Assembly (NCBI GenBank): GCA_036345935.2 | Contig: JADWOT020000008.1 | Span: 9,070,156-9,134,155 of the forward strand | From: Taenia hydatigena | Taxonomy: Eukaryota > Platyhelminthes > Cestoda > Cyclophyllidea > Taeniidae | Length of the DNA: 64,000 nt | Direction of reading: 5' to 3' | Part shown: positions 51,296-62,500 of the stretch, one piece after another | Numbering within the stretch: position 1 is the first letter of the stretch | Layout of the letters: each line of letters starts with the position of its first letter | Position numbers and translations under genes: made by a program | The notes under the pieces: model-generated | What the model was told of the DNA's origin: nothing | The model's input: the letters and a program-made list of their open reading frames with translations, nothing else | The model's database searches: none

Positions 51296-51947
51296 ACACG
51301 CTCGGTCGTGATATTGCTAACGCACAAAGCTTGTCCTCGTCCAACCCATCCACCCGTTTAAGGAGGACGAGGTGAACACTGAATCGGTATAATTTAACTG
51401 CAGGCTGGTGCCGCCTTTGAGGGCTATTTCAGCTTTATTACTTGGAAGAAAAATAACCAAACAGGGCTCATGACACTTGTTTTTACTTTCTAAAAAATGT
51501 CCAACGTGTGCGGTCATTAATTTGGTTTTAATCCTCTATCTGAGGGTAATGTGGTTTACAAGGTCCTAATGGTTCTGACTTTCCGGCCTTTTTGGGGGAG
51601 TTTCATTTCTTTTCTAAATCAGCATTCATCTCTATCATATTGCGTAGTCGTCGTGCCATTCTCGTCAATCGAGATGACCCAAGCACGGCTTACGGGAATC
51701 CCTGCCCTTCCCACAATCTTCCACTAGTTGCTTTTCAGGGTATTCAAGACGCTATTTAAATGAACATATTTCCAAACAGTCATCGTTGAAAGGAATAATA
51801 CCTGGAAGGGATTATTTAAGCAACTGCAGCATTGCCAAAGCACCGTTCCCAATAATGCTAGTTTAACTAAGTACGCCATTTTTAGGACAATTAACCACTT
51901 AACAAAATATTGTCGAAGAATGCTTTATTCCCATTACGACATCACAA

Positions 51948-52335
51948 ATGCTTCTTCTGGATGCGCGAACGCCAACAAAAATGGATCCACAGGTACATTT
52001 AATCCTTTAATGCTTTTACGCTTCAAGTCAACAATTATTCGAAAAGTTGGAGGCCATCTCAGCAATGCCGATTGCCTGCCATAGTTACTTCTTTTTCAGT
52101 AGATCTGAGACAGACTTCTATTCAGCATTCTGGTTGTTCGCCATGGTCTTCTCGTTCGGCAAACAGGAATGTGGATTCCCCAGCCTTAGAATCTAGTCGA
52201 AAAAGCCAACCATTCACCTCTGTGGGGCAGAATAAGTGTAGAAAATTGGTTGAAGACGAATCCTGCGGAGCAAGCACAGAATCCACACCTCTGCGACACG
52301 AAGGTTACATTACGTGTGGGTTGGCAGGCACATGA
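51948..52335 (+). CDS. Possible small two-exon gene, unknown
   Basis: ATG at about 51948 opens MLLLDARTPTKMDPQ up to a gtacat donor. From about 52045, after gaaaag, two frames stay open. One is hydrophobic (RSETDFYSAFWLFAMVFSF). The other is Ser-rich and runs to TGA at 52335 (SSRSANRNVDSPALESSR). The choice of frame is unresolved and there is no known homologue. Confidence 0.18.
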
Positions 52336-54797
52336 TTTGCTAAACAACAAGCCTGTATAATTCTGCTTTAAAAAAAAGTTTAGCTGTGTGGGTGGGAGTG
52401 TGCTTGCAGTAGTGAAGGCCCTCCACCACTCGCTTATGCGTGAATGCCCCAACAGTGCTTCAGCAATTGCTGGTTATACAAATCCGCAGGGCCATTTGCG
52501 TGCAGCCGTCTTCTTTCCCACAATCGTCCAAATAAACTGAATCCTCGCGTTATGGGACCACATTAATAACTCAACACTTCTGCTATGGTAAAAATATTGA
52601 TGTATGGATGTGTTGTGTGGCGAACCGTGAACGGAGTCATCAGGCCACGATGCTTCGATAAAAATGGCGTGATAAGCACAATGGACTCTCATTCAAAATC
52701 AAATGAATTTTTGATTCAGATAGATTACTTTAAAGCTACCGAATAGGGTGACAGCCAAGCGCACGTGACCCAAATCTGCTGGGTTCACCGACTGAGCTAG
52801 TTATAGAATCGGATTAAAGCAGATCTTCTGTGACAGTCATTACGATTCTTTCGCTCCAATACTATATCGCTGTCACACCAATCACATCTCATACCTCACG
52901 CCTATCACCAACTACTGTTGGCTCATTCGAATTGAGCAATCTGAGATACCCCCACGTCATGCTCACCACGTACCTGGGAGGCGTTTTAATATCCAACACA
53001 ACCCCCAATCGTTGCAATCACCTAATTGCAGAGAAATGGAACTGTCCGCATTGTGTCAAGTTAAAAGACATCCGGATGCTCTTTGATAAAGGCCAATAAT
53101 AGGCGAAACGAATTACAATGATCAGAACTTAACTTCCAAAGCAGAACACTAGAGACGGAGTATAGCGTACAAGAACTTATGCGGTGAAGAGCTCCATAAC
53201 TTAAGATCCTCGATAATGTTTATTTCGCTTTTGATTATTGCCAAGATTGCAAGTTATTTCTTCTGTTCTTCTTGAGAGGGCAGGAATTCACCTGTTTGCG
53301 TAAAGGGGGAAGAGGCAAAATAATTGTCAGCCTTTTGATGCACAGACCCTGACATCAGATGGATCATGTGATGCCTTTGCCTACTAGTACGCGCATGTTC
53401 AGAAATACAGCGCACTAAACGGGAAGTGATAATTAGTAGAAGCTTCGCTACAGCGACAAGCACGCAGCAACGAAGCCATACATGCTAGCGAAATGAAACT
53501 ATTCTCCGATGAGTCATGAGTGGGTAGTTAATTTGATTCAAGTAACTGTCAGGATCCAGCGCTTTCCACTTGAGTGCATTTTAAATACGCTACCGAGCTG
53601 AATGAACTCATTGTTACAAACTATTACAACTGAGGGCTAGCATGAGCCCTATAATGCATCTCCCGCACGGGTTAAAATGCGATACAACAAGAACACCATC
53701 ATTATTGCTTCAACTTCCCCCCTCAACAAATGTCCAAATTGCCAGCACATGGAAAAGCAAACCATCATTTACAGGTTCAATAACCAACTCAAAAGATCAC
53801 GTAACAAAAACAATGAAGAGCCACCTAGTCGACTAAAACAGGACAATAAATTGAAAGCCTCCTGAGGGGTCTATATGAGTGTCCTAAGTGGTTAATTTAT
53901 GCACAAGTTGTGCCAGTTTTAGTACACAAATCCTTGATCGTAAAAGCTGCTGAGATCACAAAATCTTGAAGGTAAAAAGAACCCTACCCATCTTGAACAT
54001 CAACGCGCAAACTATACAGCCTGTCACAAAGCCACTAGTCAAACAAAATACATATGCGCAGACACAGTAACCCAAGCAAGGCAGCTGTAAAAACGAGTGT
54101 TATTGACTCGCAACGGATATTCCTTAAGTGCTTTACCTAAAACTTTGATAAACGCAAATAATCAAGACGATAATAGCAATTTGATAGCACTTACGTCTGA
54201 AAAGCACGACGTCTGTATTGGATATCGCGCACGCACATGACAAGACTAAGGTCAACATTTGAACCACACCGCTTACGCAACAGAGGCGTAAACTCTAAAG
54301 CCCACATCAGCAGTTTAAAACGGAATATGATCCCGAACATGGGGCTCCGGTTAAATAAAACTAACGAAACGAAAATGAGGAAGTGAAACAGCTAGGCTAC
54401 GGGGCATGGGGTCACGATGTATTGAGTAAACAATAATAATAACTGTTTGCACTGCTCCAACTACTGCAGAGGCTAGCCAAAGAGTAGTTCAAGAGAGATC
54501 ATAAAATAAATGGCTACAGAAAACGGAATATTCACAAAACTGAGTCAAGACACCTGGGGTATACCGAAACACAGAAATCAAGGGTAATCAAGAACGTGTG
54601 AGACCGTAATGGTAAGCAAACGAATAGTATATCGTTTTTTCACAAGCAAAAAATTGATATTGATCGCAGAACAATTAGATCCAATTAGTACAAAACACAA
54701 AGCAACTTGTATGCAGGACGAGATGAAGAAGGTCGCCAGTTGCATATAAAATCGAATGTTGCTTTGCATGATTGGGGAATTATTAGAAAATATAGGT

Positions 54798-55485
<688 letters not shown>

Positions 55486-56008
55486 CTAATTGTCCTATTT
55501 GTTTTAACAAGCTTGGGTACAAAAATGAAAAGTTTATAAAAAATAACAGTACGGCACAAAAAATTTTAGCAGTTTTCAAAAAATCCTAAGCGAATTACTG
55601 TAAAGTCTGCCTTGATCTTTGCTTTGTCACGCAAACGACTAATACGGAAACGTATGGTCTGTATGGAGGGTGATCTGCTATGAATTTCCGCCTGTAAGAT
55701 TAATTACAAACTTTTACGCTATAATTGTGTCTGAATAACTGAGCACAAAATGCGACGCTGCTAAAAATTAAAATAAATTTATCAATGGACTTCGTTCCTT
55801 GAGTTCAATTGCTCGAATGCAAAAGCCGCTTGGGGCAATAAAATGGTCCCCAGCAGAAGTACTGCATATGGAACCCTGGTACACTTAAGCGCTTGCTAAG
55901 CATCGTTGAAAAATGTGCGGACCAGTAATTCCGACACAGCTCTGCTATCCTCCTATAGGCCTTCAAGGGAAGAAATAATCCTTTCTGGCAGAGCGGCTAG
56001 AGGAGTGT

Positions 56009-56160
56009 TGTTGCGTTTCGAGACTTCCTTGAGGGCAAAGAAGAGCGTGACGCTAAGGCAGAATAGATATTTAACAAGCAGAGGAGGTCAGCCTACCGAG
56101 CGTGGGCAATATGACGCCTAAATGACCGAAACCGACAGTCAGAACAAACAAAGTATTGCA
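56009..56160 (-). mobile_element. Degenerate, internally deleted solo LTR of the TRIM family
   Basis: The minus strand begins TGCAATACTTTGTTTGTTCT, keeps gtcatattgccc and tctttgcc, and ends gaaacgcaaca. It is 152 bases, about 30 shorter than the young LTR. It lies between the Rho genes, upstream of the Gypsy relic. Confidence 0.7.
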
Positions 56161-56199
56161 GATGTGGCAAGAATAGTTAAAATTTTTGTTAGGAGAAGA

Positions 56200-57136
56200 G
56201 GGATGTAGCACCAAAAACGTTGTATCTCCCAAGTGCCGATTGGTCTTAGGTTTGCTGGTGCATGCAATTATCCATGGGATGCATGAGCAACCGGGCCACG
56301 TGAGCAAACCGAAGATGCTAAATGCCTCGAGCAAAAAAAACACCAGTAGATTTTGTTTACCTCAGATTGTCTACATTTATAATGAATTCGGTTTACTTGC
56401 AGCACCCTAAAAACTTTGTAACACAGCGGTTGCGCCAATGCGAACCATTCCCACAGGATATAAGCATTACGGATTCACTATCGCCCAACAAGGAGGGAAA
56501 CTGGTTCGTTCTGGCTATGGTTGACTTCTTCATAAAAGTAAGCAAGGCAGAACCCATGAGGTCAAAAGACACCAAAGTGGTAGCTTTATTCTTCTTAAAT
56601 CGGTGATTTGTCAGCATGGAGTGTACAAATCTGGCCATAGCAATTTTGGAAGCCGAATTTTTAATAAAGTATGCAGAACCTCCGAGATCACTGAGGGCGT
56701 CACAACTCCTTGGCACTTGCAAGGCAATGAATAGGCAGAAGGAATAAGTCGCAGATTAATCAAATTACCAAAGGCTATCACCAGAGATGCACGGTTTGAA
56801 TACCAAAATTTAAGTCTAGGACCTGATATCCTTGCACACAAAGCTGCAATACATAGAACAACTACGGTTTTGCAGTTCAAGATGCTTGCAAACGCTTTCT
56901 AATATCTTCCCACCAAACACAAAAGTAAGAACTAATAATGCCCCTCACGGATGTCATACATGAGACAGAAGAAATATTACGACGAACAAAGTCGAACTAC
57001 CATTCACCAAGAAAGCGATATTTTTAAATATTCATATTGGTTTCATACCCGGAAAGTGCAGCGAAAGCAAAGGTCTGTTCCACGTAACAAATGTTCTCTA
57101 ACTTCCTCACTACCTCATCCACAATGCACATTTTAG
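56200..57136 (+). pseudogene. Relic of a Gypsy-type retrotransposon pol (integrase region)
   Basis: Broken plus-strand frames match, in order, the later part of a Ty3/Gypsy pol. A possible His-rich zinc-binding remnant lies near 56250-56320. The integrase core follows: GNWFVLAMVDFF and AEPMRSKDTK (first catalytic Asp retained), then after a frame change ICQHGVYKSGHSNFGSR (second Asp position now Asn) and TTPWHLQGNE followed by a stop where family members have Gln. Next are ITRDARFEYQNLSLG, HRTTTVLQFKML and finally QKKYYDEQSRTT. At least one frameshift and an internal stop make it non-functional. No protease or reverse transcriptase part is visible. It ends about 120 bases before the TRIM. Confidence 0.75.
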
Positions 57137-57260
57137 TTCTCAGCCACTAACTGCCCAGCACAACAAGATATGGCCTTAAAGGGACACAAAAATAGTCAGG
57201 TAGAAAAGTATGGATATTTACTTACGTGGACAGTAAACTACCCAATGGTATAGCCAAGGT

Positions 57261-57445
57261 TGTAATACTTTGGTTGTTAGAACTGCCGTTTTCTGTCAAG
57301 GTCACAGAGGTGGCCATATTGCCCTAGCTGCGTGGGCTGGCCTCTGGGCCATGCCAGCAGCCATTTTCCCTCTGTCCGGTGAATGTGTATATTCTATCCT
57401 GCCACTTTGCCTTCTTTTGCCTTAAGGGAGCCTCGGGACGCTACA
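57261..57445 (+). repeat. 5' LTR of the TRIM element
   Basis: 185 bases, TG...CA ends. Matches the 3' LTR except for two single-base differences near its 3' third (gtgtat/gtatat and cctgcc/ccttcc). Confidence 0.93.
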
Positions 57446-57934
57446 TTGGTGGCAGTGGAAGGCGAACCCGACTCTATAGGGTTACTATCCCGATCTCTAC
57501 CGCCTGTGGCATGTTGCAGCGGTGCGAAAGAAGTGCATGTGCTACCCCATCTCCGTGTTCTACAAGAAAGCTATCAACAACTGAAGCGACATTAGCCATG
57601 GCCCACCTGGGAAGTTTCGTTCCAAGGATTACCCCTAATATCTACTTGCTTAAGGATATCGGCGCGCTAACGCCCCCATACGGACATACTGATGGTCGGC
57701 AGAACCACTTATTCCGAACCTTGTTTCCAAGGCAGACGAAACTCGAAGTGCAATGCACTGTCAAGAGGGATCACTGACGTTGGTGTCAAGCATCGCCTCA
57801 ATCGCGACGAATGTCGGCGACTGGCATGGTTAGCTCGTGGGTGCTTCCTGCAGCACTGAGTATGTTGTGATGGCTGACACGGGAGATAACCGAGGGGCGC
57901 GTCGAGGACGACGCTCGAAAGAGGAGAGGGGCAA

Positions 57935-58119
57935 TGTAATACTTTGGTTGTTAGAACTGCCGTTTTCTGTCAAGGTCACAGAGGTGGCCATATTGCCCTA
58001 GCTGCGTGGGCTGGCCTCTGGGCCATGCCAGCAGCCATTTTCCCTCTGTCCGGTGAATGTATATATTCTATCCTTCCACTTTGCCTTCTTTTGCCTTAAG
58101 GGAGCCTCGGGACGCTACA
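57935..58119 (+). repeat. 3' LTR of the TRIM element
   Basis: 185 bases, directly preceded by the polypurine tract and followed by the aaggt target duplication. Confidence 0.93.
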
Positions 58120-58841
58120 AAGGTCAATTCGTGAACGCGGTGCTTGGGTTGTTGGTCGAAGTTACGAGGGAACTATGTAATACTTATGTCTTTTTGGATG
58201 CAGCTCATCGGTAAAAAAGCAAGAAGACAATGAAAACCAAAGCATATGGGAGCCAATAATTCCAAAATCCTCGAGAGTGTGTTGTTTCCTATTAATTTGA
58301 AGTGATAAATAAGCCAAAAATCGATCAATCTATTCGATCCGGGTGTAGCCGCAAATGGGAGGAGGTGAATGACGAATGTGCTACAGTTTCTTTGTAAAAT
58401 ATATAAGAAGGCAGTAGCTCACTTAGGGGCAATGTGTGCTACAATGTCTATATCATTTCTTGTTTTACACTTTACAGGACTGATTTGACAACTGCCACGT
58501 TCCAAAGATTTTTTGCGCTTGCGTCCCCACTTTGCACACAGACTCATTTAACGCTTTATCAATATGCTTTTGGTTATTACTGTTCGTAAACCTTTACGTT
58601 TTTAAGAGCTGTATTTACTTGCGGTGATTCCGTTGTTTTCATGGCACTGATGGAAAAAAATCGGCATTGATTTCGTATTTGCTAAGCGAATATTTTTCCA
58701 ACTGGATTTTATTTAGGTAATTATTATTTTGTATTTGTATGAAAAATTTGCGTATCTTGCTTTTAAATTCATGGGTTGTTTAGACAAGGTATTTTAGTGT
58801 TTCAATCTTTCATCCCGGTCTATTTAGGCTTCTGCTTCCCG

Positions 58842-59003
58842 ATGGCGACAAGTGCGATAAGGAAAAAGCTGGTTATTGTCGGCGACGGGACATGTGGCAA
58901 AACCTGTCTTCTGATAGTTTTTAGTAAGGACCAGTTTCCAGAAGTATACGTCCCTACTGTTTTCGAGAATTATGTCGCTGACATCGAAATGGAGAATACA
59001 AGA
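58842..59003 (+). CDS. Rho copy B exon 1
   Basis: 54 codons, MATSAIRKK to MENTR, then gtaagt. The nearest upstream ATG is out of line with family length, so this Met is chosen. Confidence 0.92.
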
Positions 59004-59527
59004 GTAAGTCGCTCCTTCTGTATTTATTTAAGGTTGAACTTGCGCTATGGGATACTGCCGGGCAGGAGGATTATGATCGACTTAGACCTCTGTCATACCC
59101 TGAAACCGACGTTATTTTGATGTGTTTCTCGATAGATAGTCCTGACAGTTTGGAGAATATATCCGAGAAGTGGACAGCGGAGGTGAGCTTATAGTTATCG
59201 TGAATTGACTGTCTCAGGTCAAACATTTTTGTCCTAATGTGCCAATAATACTTGTTGGTAATAAAAAGGATCTCCGAAACGATGAGAAAACTCGAATGGA
59301 GCTTGCGAAGGTTAAGCAGTCTCCAGTTACGACTGAACAAGGCAAGGCCAAAGCCAATCAAATTGGCGCATACGGCTATGTCGAGTGCTCTGGTATGCAA
59401 TAATTGTTTGTGTTAGTCGCTTTTAGCAAAAACCAAGGAAAATGTTCGCGAGGTCTTTGAAATGGCGACTCGGGCGGCATTGGAAACTTCCAAAAAATCA
59501 AAGAAGAAACGCTGCAAAGTTTTTTAG
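58842..59527 (+). CDS. RHOA-like: Rho-family small GTPase, RhoA/Rho1-type (copy B)
   Basis: Exons 58842-59003, 59033-59182, 59218-59392 and 59427-59527 give 195 aa. Introns are 29, 35 and 34 bases, among the shortest plausible spliceosomal introns; all are GT-AG with matching phases. G-domain motifs are complete ([37 protein letters not shown]), but the P-loop reads GDGTCGKTC, with Thr where Rho proteins usually have Ala (RhoA position 15). The tail KKSKKKRC ends CKVF, still a geranylgeranylation-type CaaX. The gene lies 3.4 kb from copy A in divergent orientation. It shares the last two intron positions with copy A and has one extra intron after NTR. It could be a duplicate with a shifted role; the frame is intact, so it is not a pseudogene on sequence grounds. 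Confidence 0.95.
59033..59182 (+). CDS. Rho copy B exon 2
   Basis: Starts [13 protein letters not shown] after a 29-base intron ending tatttaag, and ends EKWTAE at gtgagc, phase 0. Confidence 0.92.
59218..59392 (+). CDS. Rho copy B exon 3
   Basis: 175 bases, the same length as copy A exon 2, with the same boundaries; begins [19 protein letters not shown] and ends VECS. Confidence 0.93.
59427..59527 (+). CDS. Rho copy B exon 4 (terminal)
   Basis: 101 bases, the same length as copy A exon 3; ends in the basic stretch and CKVF, stop TAG. Confidence 0.93.
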
Positions 59528-62500
59528 ATTGACTTGTATTTATTTTCCATCCATTGTTGACCTCTGATCATGTGACTTGAATTTCTGCGGCTCATGCATT
59601 CCATCCTGCCGTCCTTCTCCGACTGGCTTCCTAGTTGCTTTCCGGTTTGTACTGTCAGGACCTTCTTGCGTTTCGCAGTTTTACGTTTTGTTTGTGAGAC
59701 ATTCAGATGTATTTATCCGCCTACCTCCACAGTTCCTTGACACTATCCTTGTCATTTCATTATTTAATGTTTTCCAGATTCTTTATCTATTAATTGCATT
59801 GTTAGAATGTTCTCCAAGTACACGGTTCCTTACAATTGTAACGAATCTCTTTTAATGAATTGATTTAATAACTCCTTTTTAACCAACGGTTTTACAATTC
59901 TATGCTTTCCAGCATTTGCTAGCCATCCAACTGGCGAACCCAGTGAATTCTGATGGTTGCATTTTTATTGAGATATTCGTCTACTAGTGGGCTTTTTGTG
60001 GAGTTTCGTCTTGATGCCATCTGGCCTTTGTATTCGCTTTGGGTTTTATTTTAAATCCAGAATTTGCATCACTAGCACTTTCAATAATTCTCTTTCGGTC
60101 TTTTGGTACTCATTATTCAACTTTATCTTGTTTGATGTTCAATCAAGGTGTGGAACAGGTTTCGCATCTTTCGTGAAGGTTGCGTCTTTTACTATTAAAA
60201 TCTATGAAGGGATTCTGCAATGTTAGCTGTTACTCCGGCCTCAGAGGAAACGGTTTTTGACGAGGCTGTGTGTGTTGCGTAAAACATTTTGGTATCTGAT
60301 TTCATTCAATGGAAAGTGAACCGCACCTGACTCATACGGTGCTCCCTGTGGTGATTTCATCATGGTGGCTGCAACTAAATCTTAAGAATGTTTAGTAAAA
60401 TTTAGCCATCCATGATAGGCATTGGCCATTTCCCCCACCTTCGTGTGGTTTAACGAGTCTGTCTACGGCCCAGAAGATTGGGTCGCACACTTTTGCGGTA
60501 GGAAACCGCATCCTTTTTGTTGGAAGAGGTCTTTGTGTTTCACATCAAGTATAATGACTGGTGAATGTTTTTGGAGAATTGAGGTATTGATCAGTTGGCG
60601 ATCTCTTGAGTCGGCCGTCTCTTTTTATGTCTCGTAAACCACCATTAATTCTTACCTTCAGTTTGTAAATTCACTCCATTTCGTCAGTGTCGCACACCTC
60701 TTAATGCCGGACTAGTTTTGGGGCTCGTAAAAATCCCAAGAAAATTTTACAAGAATGAGTCCTAGGAGTCTTTAGATCTGTAATGAAATTATTCTCTGAA
60801 AGCGTTCCTTACCGTATATACTGTTTGGGAGTTGAGGGGCGTTGTAATTATAGCTCCGGTCACCGGTTGTGTCGTAGTACGTCTGCTAATATCATTTCCC
60901 TAACATTCACCATTCCCTATGGTTAGGATGTTGCTTTCAAGTCGGCGACGGATTTATTCGGCAAATCCTAAGAAAGGCGCCATGTTTGTGGACGAATTAA
61001 ATTGGGGCAGTGGTACCCAATTCTCTTACACAACCCTACCATTGTGTTTGGTACATGAAAATTCCCGTAAATGTGACACCTCCTTCAAAAACCGCTGTGG
61101 GAGCTAGAAACTGAACTTTAGATACTTCATCGCCAATATCCTCGAAGACTTATTTTAAAAAAGAACCGGAAAAGCTGTTGGCCGAAATGTGGGCTAGACG
61201 TTTTGACGGCCTCCGTGTGCTTGCACTCGGGAAGTCATGCTTTCTTTGAATGTATGGCAGTGGTTGCGCATACTAGTACGACTCGGGCCTCCTTCAAATT
61301 ATGAAATTACGCATGGGACGGAAGGGCAATCAATCATAAGTATTCGCAAGGTAAGTCTAAAGATGGCATAGCTGATTCGAATGGGAGAGGGCGTCGAAAA
61401 CAACAACGGGCTCGCAATGGGCTGCCTAAAGGATTCTGCCAGAATTATCTACGAATGGCTGGTCTGTGGAATTGATGAAGTTGTTTTGCAGGTAGGCTCT
61501 TGAGGCATAGAGAATCTCCAAACTATTCTGCAAGTGTTCACGCCTTTCGGATTTTGTGCATGCGAACTTGAACTCATGCGTAGCCTCAAGATGTACCTCT
61601 GCCCAGCGCTTGAAAGCGTATCGCTAAGGCGTTACCTCTCAACTTCACTTACGCGAGGCAAGTCACCACATTTACGTTGATGGTAAATTTCTCCATTTGA
61701 CTTTCGAGAAGTAGCCTGTCTTGTTTAACATTAAGTTTATTTGTGATTCGGGCCGAAGTCAAGCTATGGTCTGGCCAATGCTACTCCTTTTGAAAGGATT
61801 CACATGTTGAGGTGGTTGCTCATGCATGTTCAGAAATTGGCCAAAAAAAAGGGATTTGACTGCAATACCGAAATTTTTGGCTTCAAATGTCCAACCAGAT
61901 AGGAAGGTCCAAGTTTCCTTCAGATTCAACGAAATTCACCAATCAGACAGGACACTGGAGCTGAATATTTGTCTACGAATGGTTATTCGTCCAGGCGTTC
62001 CTTTTGAAGCATGCTATTTGCCTGGGAGATGAAATGATGAAGTCGAATTTCCACTCCCAAGGGCAAATAATGCAATTGCATGCCAAGTCAGCTGCCTAGT
62101 AGTTGGAGAAGCTGGTGGGAGGGAGTCACGCACGCGGTGCGTAGGCATAGCTATTCAAGCACCGCCAACGCACAACCGACACGCGACCGCGCTGCCACCG
62201 GTTAGCAGTCGCGAGCTCGTTCGTGCCCGCAGAGGCGTCAGCGGTGAATCAATACGAGGTTACCTCATTTACCACTCCATGTACAAAGCCGACTCCCATC
62301 AAATCCTATGGCTCATAAACCGCAGTTATTTTGGGTTATGATGCTATTATGTCATGAGCACCTTATTTTAGAATCCCTAGGCAAGATTTTACGGATTAAC
62401 GCACTCGTATTGCTGACGTGGAGGGAAGCTAAGATCGAATCGGGTTTTTGTAAAGTATTCAACGTTTTAGACTCAAAATACGCGTTGGCAGTCCCAGTGG

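Larger units (their letters stand above)
45301..54797. other. Non-coding interval with old mobile-element remains
   Basis: Contains two degenerate solo LTRs, a possible pol scrap at 46.5 kb and the weak exon candidates at 49.0-49.2 and 52.0-52.3 kb. A G-rich run lies at 49946-49978. Otherwise no feature is supported. Confidence 0.45.
57261..58119 (+). mobile_element. Complete TRIM-like (miniature, non-autonomous) LTR retrotransposon
   Basis: An 859-base element has two 185-base direct LTRs beginning TGTAATACTT and ending GACGCTACA (TG...CA) and a 5-base target duplication, aaggt, at 57256-57260 and 58120-58124. A putative primer-binding site (TTGGTGGCAGTGG) lies directly after the 5' LTR, and a polypurine tract (57917-57931) lies just before the 3' LTR. 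The 489-base internal region has no gag-pol gene; a fortuitous ORF of about 130 codons crosses from the 5' LTR into it. The LTRs differ at only two positions, so insertion was recent. Miniature LTR elements of this design are known from taeniid cestodes (Ta-TRIMs); membership in that family is inferred. Confidence 0.92.

Noticed and set aside
57379..57777. 132-codon open frame crossing the TRIM 5' LTR and internal region
   Set aside because: It starts before the LTR boundary, shows no gag or pol motif, and TRIM elements are non-coding.
58842..59527. Copy B as a processed Rho pseudogene
   Set aside because: It keeps introns, an intact frame, all G-domain motifs and a valid CaaX box.
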